From the NCBI GenBank assembly GCA_947454215.1, contig CANGJN010000042.1, positions 1 to 6,237 on the forward strand: a stretch of 6,237 nt of DNA, in the 5' to 3' direction. This DNA is from Neisseriaceae bacterium. Its GTDB lineage: Bacteria; Pseudomonadota; Gammaproteobacteria; Burkholderiales; UBA11063. Made by a program: the position numbers and the translations under genes. The stretch's first letter is position 1; each line of letters opens with the position of its first letter. The notes beneath the pieces are model-generated. The model worked only from the letters and a program-made list of their open reading frames with translations, made no database searches and was not told the DNA's origin. Of this stretch, positions 1-6,237 are shown in pieces.

Positions 1-1097
1 ATCCGTTCGTTTGTAACAATATATGTTAGCCCTAATTTCCATAAAGGGTTCGAATGGTAGATAGACTTAATCGTATAGATCTCATGTGTTCCTCTGTTTT
101 GTAATTTCAATCCTAAATCATATTCAATTATTTTACAATCAGGATGAACAAACAGAACTCTTTCAGTTACAATATATGCGTCGCAGGTTTGCATAAATTG
201 ATTTTTAATGAAGACTGTGCTATTTAATATTTCATTGGATATTAATTGAGTAGATTGATTAGGTATCATTTGCTCGTAATCCTGTGTGTATTTTTTTTTA
301 TTAGTAGGTTTACTAGTATCCAATTCTTCATCATCAGAGCCTTCGACTAAACTAGAATTTCCCCCTCTATGCATAATTTCTAAAGTTTTGGATCCACCAT
401 GATGACTAAGCTCTCTTTCACTTATATCTTTATGCTTACTATAAAAATTATTCATAATAGTATGATAATTCTTCATAAAATCGACCCACTCTTCTATAAA
501 TTTCTCTTTTGTAACGTCATCAAGAATAACATGGGAATCTTTTGTAAGGTGAAAGTTACTATCATCATCTGCTGTCAAATTAAATTCTGTGGCACTGCTA
601 GGAATAGTTACAAATGAGTAATAATAATTATTATTTAACTTCTTTACTACAATTAAATAATATTGGTTCGTAGAAGTTAATTTATCTTGGAAACATCCCC
701 CAATAGAGTAATAAGTTTCAGTGCTTTCAGGACTTTTAACCCAACCATGAGGTTCAAAAATGTAAAACACATTTATTGATATATGGTGAAATTGAGAAAT
801 TAAATCTAAAGTATTCTCTGCAATTCCTGATGATATAAATCCTGAATAATTGCTAAATAATTTTACAACTTCAGCATCCTTATATTCTTGTATATTTAAG
901 ATATTTTGAGAAATATCTTTTACATTTACCGAATATCTTTCAACGTCGAAGATACCTTTTTTATCTTTAAATGACAAAGAAATTTTTCCATGTAAAAACT
1001 GCGTACAATCACTTCCCTCTAAATTTGTAATAAATAAGTCCATAGAGGTTGCAGTTTGAAATAGAAAAAAATAAATAAATATTATAAATAAATTCAT
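1..1097 (-). CDS. Exported protein of unknown function, 3' end cut by window edge
   Basis: The reading frame is open from ATG at 1097-1095 to the window edge, giving 365 residues with no stop, so the C-terminus is missing. The start is supported by GGAG (1107-1104) six bases upstream and by an immediate signal peptide (MNLFIIFIYFFLFQTATS, cleavage near residue 18-19). A TATAAT on the minus strand at 1117-1112 is a possible -10 box, but it lies only 14 bases from the ATG. The mature part is Tyr/Asn/Ser-rich with Cys31, Cys135, Cys305 and Cys321. Residues about 225-270 form a polar, probably disordered linker with an acidic patch (EGSDDEELD) followed by a basic one (NKKKY), dividing the protein into two parts. 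Residues 318-323 read HPDCKI, which recurs in the neighbouring exported protein at 1699-2688. I do not recognise a family. That the gene is real rests on the long open frame, ribosome binding site and signal peptide. Secretion is inferred, and function is unknown. Confidence 0.85.
   Translation of the reverse strand, partial: MNLFIIFIYFFLFQTATSMDLFITNLEGSDCTQFLHGKISLSFKDKKGIFDVERYSVNVKDISQNILNIQEYKDAEVVKLFSNYSGFISSGIAENTLDLISQFHHISINVFYIFEPHGWVKSPESTETYYSIGGCFQDKLTSTNQYYLIVVKKLNNNYYYSFVTIPSSATEFNLTADDDSNFHLTKDSHVILDDVTKEKFIEEWVDFMKNYHTIMNNFYSKHKDISERELSHHGGSKTLEIMHRGGNSSLVEGSDDEELDTSKPTNKKKYTQDYEQMIPNQSTQLISNEILNSTVFIKNQFMQTCDAYIVTERVLFVHPDCKIIEYDLGLKLQNRGTHEIYTIKSIYHSNPLWKLGLTYIVTNER
128..146. 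repeat. 19-bp direct repeat, copy 1 (encodes HPDCKI)
   Basis: The word TTATTTTACAATCAGGATG is identical at 2580-2598. Both copies are read on the minus strand in the same phase and give HPDCKI. This copy encodes residues about 318-323 of the edge-cut exported protein. Confidence 0.7.
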
Positions 1098-1160
1098 AAA
1101 TATCTCCAATAATTATAGAATGTATTGATTAAATTAGAAATTAATGGCAATATAAAATTA

Positions 1161-1308
1161 ATACCATTTCTATTTTTTTATTAAACATTAAAATAAAATT
1201 TTGAGTTGAAACTATGTTTTATTTTAACAATATATTTTATATAAAGTTTTTATTAAATAAAGAAAAGAACTTATTAATTATTGACCTATTATAACGTTTA
1301 AATGGTAT
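1161..1308. repeat. Inverted-repeat pair with 9-bp ends (ATACCATTT)
   Basis: ATACCATTT at 1161-1169 faces AAATGGTAT at 1300-1308, bounding 148 bp of AT-rich non-coding DNA. The same terminal word opens the longer pair at 1539-1674. On its own a 9-bp AT-rich match could be chance; the shared end sequence and similar unit length (148 and 136 bp) are what make it worth recording. No target-site duplication is evident. Confidence 0.3.
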
Positions 1309-1425
1309 GATCATTTATAAATAGTAACAAATTTACTCGATTTTGTAATATAGTAATACATATAATTAATTATGAATGGGTCAAAAATGATTAAAATAGA
1401 GTTTCCTATTGAACCAGTTATGCTA

Positions 1426-1503
1426 TTATATATAATGCATATCACCATCCTTATCTATACCTGCAACGTAAAATTCACGCTTTATCCATGAAAAATATTG
1501 ATA
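1426..1503 (-). pseudogene. Possible coding remnant, family unknown
   Basis: A minus-strand frame between two stops reads YQYFSWIKREFYVAG followed by IDKDGDMHYI (26 codons with the stop at 1426-1428). It has no start codon and no ribosome binding site. The composition (Trp, Gly, Asp, charged residues) looks like real protein rather than random AT-rich translation, and it sits in an otherwise non-coding gap between inverted-repeat pairs. It may be a scrap of a transposase or of a lost gene. I cannot assign a family, and chance remains possible. Confidence 0.2.
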
Positions 1504-1538
1504 TCATCAATAAAAAAATATGTTCTAGTTTAAGAATT

Positions 1539-1674
1539 ATACCATTTCCCTATTTTAATTACCCCATTCTAAAGTTACTTTTTTCATAATTTATTTAAAA
1601 TATAAATTCATTTTCAAATTTTCTGTAATAAAAAATAAGTTTATACTTGGTAAGACTAATTAGGGAAATGGTAT
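1539..1674. repeat. Inverted-repeat pair with 14-bp ends, MITE-like
   Basis: ATACCATTTCCCTA at 1539-1552 is matched perfectly by TAGGGAAATGGTAT at 1661-1674, bounding a 136-bp unit with no gene. The ends carry a run of three C/G pairs that stands out in this AT-rich DNA. The length and layout fit a miniature inverted-repeat transposable element or the ends left by a deleted insertion sequence. The arms are 108 bases apart, so a simple transcription terminator is unlikely, although the right arm lies 25 bases past the stop of the gene ending at 1699. A clear target-site duplication is not visible. Confidence 0.45.
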
Positions 1675-1698
1675 TATATTTTATTCAGTTATATTTAT

Positions 1699-2688
1699 TT
1701 AATCTAGACGTTGATATAATTCAACTATAAAACTATTTGTAGCCTTAAGGTATTCTGATATCCATCGGTTATATTCTATTACTCCATCTTCAAGAAAATA
1801 TGGATCTAATACATATATTTTTTCATCATCGGATGCACGATATATTAAAACCTGATGAAAATTCCAAAATTTAGAATGTTGCTGTATTAAATCTTTAACT
1901 TTTTCATTATTAGATTCTATGCGAATAACAGATGGGAAATCTTCAATATCATGATAAATATGCATTGCTCTCATAACTAAAGGACTTGGAATATGAGGGT
2001 TTTGTATGGCAATAGTGTCGAGTAAAGTAATCGTTTTATATACACATCCAAAAATTGATTTAAAGCATTTTTGTTCTTTAAAAGCAATTCGATATATTGA
2101 TTTTATTTTATCAAGTGTCAGAGTTGGAATTTGGTCTGAAATACGAGTTGAATCTAATAGTGTATTAAATTGTAAAGAGTTAGATATAAAAATTTTCTTT
2201 AAATAAGATCTAGTATAAGCTATGCCCGCTGTAGAAAAATAAAAAGTAGTATGATAATCATTATCAAGTAATTGATTAACTCCTCTATTATAACGTATTG
2301 AAATATAAATTACATTTTGACCAGTATCGTAAAATAAAATTCTGCTATTTGGATAAAAAAAATGTTTATCTGTGTTACTAAATTTATCATAAAATGGATC
2401 TTGATCTATAATTTCTAAATTAGGTTTATCAGATGTTCCTGTATTGATAAATTTAATTTTAGAAAGATTATTATGTGCTAAATAATGGTTAAAAAAATAT
2501 ATATAATAAAAGTTGTTTCTATAAAGCAGATAACATGAAAAATTTTGAAGGAAATATATATTTTCATTAGGGTAACATGTTATTTTACAATCAGGATGTT
2601 GAGTCAAATAATGTATTAGATCTTTTTCACTAAAGGGGAAGGATAGCAATGGTATTATACAAATCAAATTTAAAATAAATTTTTTCAT
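1699..2688 (-). CDS. Exported protein-glutaminase-like putative deamidase
   Basis: The product is a 329-residue protein with a signal peptide (KK followed by a hydrophobic run, residues 1-18). The start is supported by GAGAGG at 2703-2698, nine bases upstream. The C-terminal half resembles bacterial protein glutaminase, a transglutaminase-like Cys-His-Asp enzyme that deamidates protein glutamine side chains. A glycine-cysteine helix start is seen at FGCVYKT (Cys215), then a His strand at FWNFHQVLIY (His278), then an Asp strand at KIYVLDPYF (Asp295), followed by GVIEYNRW with Trp309. The family pattern is C-x-A-R, then HVA, then DPS, then PV and W, so order and flanking residues fit although identity is low. 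Residues about 20-190 are Tyr/Asn/Phe-rich with Cys34, Cys38 and Cys52, have no match I recognise, and could be a pro-region or a targeting domain. HPDCKI (31-36) is shared with the protein at 1-1097. The gene stands alone, about 490 bp from its upstream neighbour. The exported gene call is firm; the enzyme assignment is inference from motifs, and another transglutaminase-like or papain-like family is the alternative. Confidence 0.6.
   Translation of the reverse strand: MKKFILNLICIIPLLSFPFSEKDLIHYLTQHPDCKITCYPNENIYFLQNFSCYLLYRNNFYYIYFFNHYLAHNNLSKIKFINTGTSDKPNLEIIDQDPFYDKFSNTDKHFFYPNSRILFYDTGQNVIYISIRYNRGVNQLLDNDYHTTFYFSTAGIAYTRSYLKKIFISNSLQFNTLLDSTRISDQIPTLTLDKIKSIYRIAFKEQKCFKSIFGCVYKTITLLDTIAIQNPHIPSPLVMRAMHIYHDIEDFPSVIRIESNNEKVKDLIQQHSKFWNFHQVLIYRASDDEKIYVLDPYFLEDGVIEYNRWISEYLKATNSFIVELYQRLD
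2580..2598. repeat. 19-bp direct repeat, copy 2 (encodes HPDCKI)
   Basis: This is identical to 128-146. Here it encodes residues 31-36 of the putative exported deamidase, near its N-terminus, whereas copy 1 encodes a site over 300 residues into its protein. The similarity continues weakly at protein level (a Tyr, then LQN) but not at DNA level. Confidence 0.7.
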
Positions 2689-2713
2689 TTTTAACAGCCT
2701 CTCTGGATTTTAA

Positions 2714-3051
2714 CTTACAATCAACTATTTTACTGAATTGATAAATACTTTGCTTATGGCATCCTAAATTTTAAAAAAATGGCAAAAGTCCAGCTAATGA
2801 GATCAGTAAAAATAATTGATAGATAGGATTATAGGCCATGGACGAAATAATATAAAAAAAATATCTGTGTCTAGGAGTTTTGGCTGATACTAAACCAAAT
2901 AAAGAGGCTAACTTAAAATATAAATATAAAACTTTTTTAGAAAGGTAAAACCCAAAACGTTACTCTCATAACTTTAGAAAGAAAACTTCTAGTATTTATT
3001 AACTCAAAAGTTCTTGATTTAAAAAAAATTTCTCTTAATAAAAATCAATAA
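2714..3051 (+). pseudogene. Decayed IS110-family transposase, C-terminal part
   Basis: Four plus-strand pieces in shifting frames line up in order with the C-terminal Transposase_20 half of IS110-family enzymes, which catalyse insertion-sequence recombination. They are: a weak lead piece with TELINTLL (2732-2755); GKSPANEIS (2781-2807), at the place of the family's GlaP...DSG segment; RIIGHGRNNIKK (2825-2860), matching the usual GGR..iR segment; LCLGVLADTKPN then YKTFLER (2865-2945), matching LYM...a...N...FY.rL; and GKTQNVTLITLERKLLVFIN onward (2944-3051), matching the hallmark GK..KVAL.A.MRKLL.iLN and ending at TAA 3049-3051. The pieces are separated by in-frame stops and by frameshifts near 2815, 2862 and 2944. 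The N-terminal DEDD catalytic half is absent; upstream of the remnant lies the promoter side of the exported gene at 1699-2688. It cannot encode an active enzyme. The family call rests mainly on the last piece. Confidence 0.7.
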
Positions 3052-3124
3052 ATACAATATTTTCCGCATTTACAGTGACGTAATTGGGTATTACCTTTTA
3101 TAAGTAGCAAAAAAATATGACAAC

Positions 3125-3169
3125 ATAGTTAATTTTATTTCTAGGTTTTAAGATTTAAAAATTAACTAT
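3125..3169 (-). terminator. AT-rich hairpin, possible intrinsic terminator
   Basis: A perfect 12-bp inverted repeat (ATAGTTAATTTT at 3125-3136, AAAATTAACTAT at 3158-3169) with a 21-base loop begins 10 bases past the stop of the exported gene at 3180-4514. On the minus strand it is followed after several bases by a run of seven T. The position suits a terminator, but the stem has one G/C pair and a long loop, so it would be weak. It also lies beside the IS110 remnant and might be unrelated to termination. Confidence 0.35.
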
Positions 3170-3179
3170 TTTAAAACTT

Positions 3180-4514
3180 CTAACTAATAGAATTATCAGT
3201 TTTATTAGTTTTTACAAACAATTGATTGTTTTTATCTTTTTCAATATTATAATTTTTATTTTTAATATTTAATTTATAACCTGAATTTGACTGAGTACAT
3301 AATCCATCTTGGGTTCCTGAATCTAAATTTGAATAATTAAATTTAAAACTTACAGAACCATCTGAATTTTTTCCTGGAGAAACATAGGTTACTATTAAAG
3401 ATTCATTTTTGCCCTTAGATGTTCTAAAAAATACAGATTTGTTCATCCTTAATAATTCACACAAATCATCATCTTTGCTTTGAGTTAATAAACTAGAACT
3501 AGAACTTGTTTCTGGAGTAGTAGTAAATCCTCCAAATAATATTAGTGGAGGAGAAGCAGAAAATTTATTCCTAATAACCATAGAACCAAGATTTATAGCA
3601 ACTACACTACAATCATAATGATCATATTGTCCTTCATTTAGAGTACATAAAAATAATGGAGCACCAGTGTTCTCTTTAACATAATCATCAAAATTAGCAA
3701 TATTAGTACCAGGTAAAAAAAATTCATTATAATATAAACTATCGAATTTTTTATAATTTGAAGGAACTGAGCCACTATTCTTTTTTACTAATAATCCATT
3801 GGGATCTAACGTGCTTAGATATACCACAATACCTTTTTTATTTTTAGTAAATTGCGGAATCAAATATATGATTTGGTTTGAATTATCATTATCTAATAAT
3901 TTACTCAATCCCCAAGTTTTTATACCATTAGCAAAAGTAGGGGTTGCATTAGGAATTATACTATAAATTGATTTAATTTTACTAGAAGAAAAAAGAGGAA
4001 AAACTGTCTTACCCTTATCATCTGCAATTCTGAAAGATACTATTTCACCATCATCTACATAACCATCTGTAGTACCACCATTAGAATCAGTTTCTCTTAA
4101 TACAAGTTTATATTCACCTGTCTTATTCCCTAAATTCAAACTTTTTTTAGTTTTTACTCCATTATTATAATATAGGAACGTAATGCTAGTAATCTTTGCA
4201 AGATTAAGTATATTTTTTTCATATGTTAAACAATTTTTAGCTGTAACAAAATATTTATAATTTTCAGATACTTTTATTGTTGTTCCTAAACAAGTTCTTG
4301 TAGTAGACCCCAAAGTTGATTTAAATTTAACTATTATTGAAAAAATATAATCACCAATCAACTCATCTTCACGAAATAAAAAATATTCCTTAGTTGAGTC
4401 GGCTTTTGTTAAAAAATTAGGGTCAGATGAAAAAAATGAAGCATAACTACTTTTTAATAAAAAAAGTAAAACATAAAAAAATATAATAAATCTATTCAAT
4501 AATTTGATATTCAT
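3180..4514 (-). CDS. Exported trypsin-like (S1 fold) protein lacking the catalytic triad
   Basis: The product is a 444-residue exported protein with a signal peptide at residues 1-25 (hydrophobic run, then SSYAS). The start is supported by AGGA at 4524-4521, six bases upstream. Landmarks of the chymotrypsin/trypsin fold appear in order. TCLGTTI (74-80) and FVTAKNCL (89-96) match the C.GT.I and VLTAAHC segments and keep the Cys42-Cys58 pair as Cys75 and Cys95. DDGEIVSFRI (154-163) matches nDIALLrL. TWG (200-202) sits where GWG is expected. ENTGAPLF (281-288) matches GDSGGPLf, and VVAINLGS (304-311) matches lvGI.SwG. All three catalytic positions appear changed: His to Asn94, Asp probably to Glu157, Ser to Thr283. 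If the alignment is right this is a non-catalytic pseudoprotease, perhaps a binding protein. A Thr/Ser-rich linker (331-345) leads to a C-terminal region (350-444) with Cys352 and Cys406 and no recognised family. The long, Asn- and Lys-rich inserts are unusual for S1 proteins. No convincing promoter is seen. The gene is secure; the fold is a motif-based inference. Confidence 0.65.
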   Translation of the reverse strand: MNIKLLNRFIIFFYVLLFLLKSSYASFFSSDPNFLTKADSTKEYFLFREDELIGDYIFSIIVKFKSTLGSTTRTCLGTTIKVSENYKYFVTAKNCLTYEKNILNLAKITSITFLYYNNGVKTKKSLNLGNKTGEYKLVLRETDSNGGTTDGYVDDGEIVSFRIADDKGKTVFPLFSSSKIKSIYSIIPNATPTFANGIKTWGLSKLLDNDNSNQIIYLIPQFTKNKKGIVVYLSTLDPNGLLVKKNSGSVPSNYKKFDSLYYNEFFLPGTNIANFDDYVKENTGAPLFLCTLNEGQYDHYDCSVVAINLGSMVIRNKFSASPPLILFGGFTTTPETSSSSSLLTQSKDDDLCELLRMNKSVFFRTSKGKNESLIVTYVSPGKNSDGSVSFKFNYSNLDSGTQDGLCTQSNSGYKLNIKNKNYNIEKDKNNQLFVKTNKTDNSIS

Positions 4515-4562
4515 ACTTTATCCTTATAAAAATTAACCTTATTGTGACAAATATTTATTGTA

Positions 4563-4579
4563 AAGATTTTATAAATCTT
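4563..4579. repeat. Short palindrome upstream of the trypsin-like gene
   Basis: AAGATTT, TAT, AAATCTT forms a perfect 7-bp inverted repeat with a 3-base spacer, about 50 bases upstream of the start at 4514. It could be an operator or an mRNA leader hairpin, but in such AT-rich DNA a palindrome of this size may be chance. Confidence 0.25.
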
Positions 4580-4692
4580 ATTACATTAAATTAATAGCCG
4601 ACTATATTTAGATTGAAATACTTAACAACAGTGTAATAATATTTTAATTTACTTTTACACCCCCAATTAAAATCTTCAACTGTACAATAAAA

Positions 4693-5820
<1,128 letters not shown>

Positions 5821-5900
5821 TTAAAATAAAACTGTAATTACCAATATTACTTCAATTTATAATTAACTACGTATCTATTTAAAAATAGAAATAGTATTAT

Positions 5901-6237
5901 TTATTGAAGTTTACCACAACAATGTTTATATTTTTTTTGACTACCACAAGGACATAAAGAATTTCTACTAATCATATCCGTGGATTGTTGTTGTTGATGA
6001 TTATTTGTTGACTGTTGATGATGATTTAGTTTATTTATATCATCATCAAGATTAATAGTCATAACCAATAAAGTTTTTGCAATATCATTTTTTATATTAT
6101 CTAATAATACAGAAAATAGATTAAAGGATTCAGATTTATACTCTTGCTTAGGATCTTTTTGAGCATAACCTCTTAAATGAATTCCTTGTTTTAACTGATC
6201 AAGTCTAGTTAAATGATCTCTCCAGTAATAATCAATC
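5901..6237 (-). CDS. secA: Preprotein translocase ATPase SecA, C-terminal 111 residues
   Basis: SecA is the ATPase motor that drives unfolded precursor proteins through SecYEG. Only the C-terminal end is in the window; the rest lies beyond the right edge. The visible part starts in the helical scaffold/wing region with YYWRDHLTRLDQLKQGIHLR, then GYAQKDPKQEYKSESFNLF, which is near-invariant in proteobacterial SecA. A variable linker rich in His, Gln and Asn follows (HHQQSTNNHQQQQ). The chain ends in a zinc-binding SEC-C tail, CPCGSQKKYKHCCGKLQ, with the CxC...CC ligands intact; this tail binds SecB and ribosomes. The stop is TAA at 5903-5901. The following 98 bp before tgt contain only a weak AT hairpin (5875-5888), so readthrough into tgt is possible. 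SecA would export the three signal-peptide proteins encoded further left. Confidence 0.97.
   Translation of the reverse strand, partial: IDYYWRDHLTRLDQLKQGIHLRGYAQKDPKQEYKSESFNLFSVLLDNIKNDIAKTLLVMTINLDDDINKLNHHQQSTNNHQQQQSTDMISRNSLCPCGSQKKYKHCCGKLQ

Larger units (their letters stand above)
1098..1698. other. Intergenic region with decayed sequence
   Basis: This is 601 bp without a convincing gene, extremely AT-rich for most of its length. It holds two inverted-repeat pairs built on ATACCATTT (1161-1308 and 1539-1674) and a short better-than-random frame on the minus strand (1426-1503). The stretch at about 1400-1490 looks less AT-rich than its surroundings, which suggests former coding DNA. 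The left end should hold the promoter of the exported gene that starts at 1097. I see no GC-rich terminator after the gene that ends at 1699, and no tRNA or other structured RNA. Confidence 0.5.

Noticed and set aside
399..617. 72-codon plus-strand open frame
   Set aside because: It lies opposite the well-supported exported gene at 1-1097, has no ribosome binding site worth noting, and its translation is typical antisense low-complexity sequence.
1..1097. Possible OTU- or papain-like peptidase in the edge-cut exported protein
   Set aside because: GSDC (29-31) and a late NNNYYYSF segment loosely recall such enzymes, but no catalytic histidine or convincing Cys motif lines up.
1372..1491. 39-codon plus-strand open frame starting MNGSKMIK
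   Set aside because: No ribosome binding site and no recognisable similarity; the opposite strand of the same DNA looks more protein-like.
2006..2206. 66-codon plus-strand open frame
   Set aside because: It is a shadow on the opposite strand of the putative deamidase gene and overlaps its C-terminal coding region.
4631..4665. GTGTAA...TTACAC inverted repeat after tgt as a terminator
   Set aside because: The stem is only 6 bp with an 18-base loop and no clear T-run in the right place.

Overview
The window is very AT-rich bacterial DNA. All five intact or edge-cut genes lie on the minus strand, so transcription runs from high to low coordinates. Two genes are conserved housekeeping genes: the 3' end of secA (5901-6237) and a complete tgt (4693-5802). 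The wording of Tgt ([49 protein letters not shown]) and of the SecA C-terminus (GIHLRGYAQKDPKQEYK) points to a proteobacterium, closest in my judgement to Betaproteobacteria with Gammaproteobacteria as the alternative. Low GC, long non-coding gaps, decayed transposon DNA and unusual secreted proteins suggest a host-associated or intracellular lineage. That lifestyle is inferred.

Layout from right to left: secA end; a 98-bp gap; tgt; a 178-bp gap; a 444-residue exported protein with the landmarks of a trypsin-like (S1) fold but with none of the three catalytic residues (3180-4514); a 490-bp gap holding a plus-strand, multiply frameshifted remnant of an IS110-family transposase C-terminus (about 2714-3051); a 329-residue exported protein resembling the protein-glutaminase (protein deamidase) family with a candidate Cys-His-Asp triad (1699-2688); a 601-bp gap with two 9- to 14-bp inverted-repeat pairs and a possible coding scrap (1098-1698); and a third exported protein that runs off the left edge (1-1097).

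The three genes at 1-4514 are not recognisable housekeeping genes. Each starts with a signal peptide and a reasonable ribosome binding site, and the gaps between them are too long for a tight operon. The two left-most share the peptide HPDCKI and an identical 19-bp DNA word. Together they look like a local cluster of secreted, fast-evolving, effector-like proteins beside core genes, in a spot where mobile DNA has landed and decayed. SecA and the Sec system would export all three across the inner membrane; whether they then leave the cell cannot be told from the sequence. I see no rRNA, tRNA, CRISPR array or intact insertion sequence.
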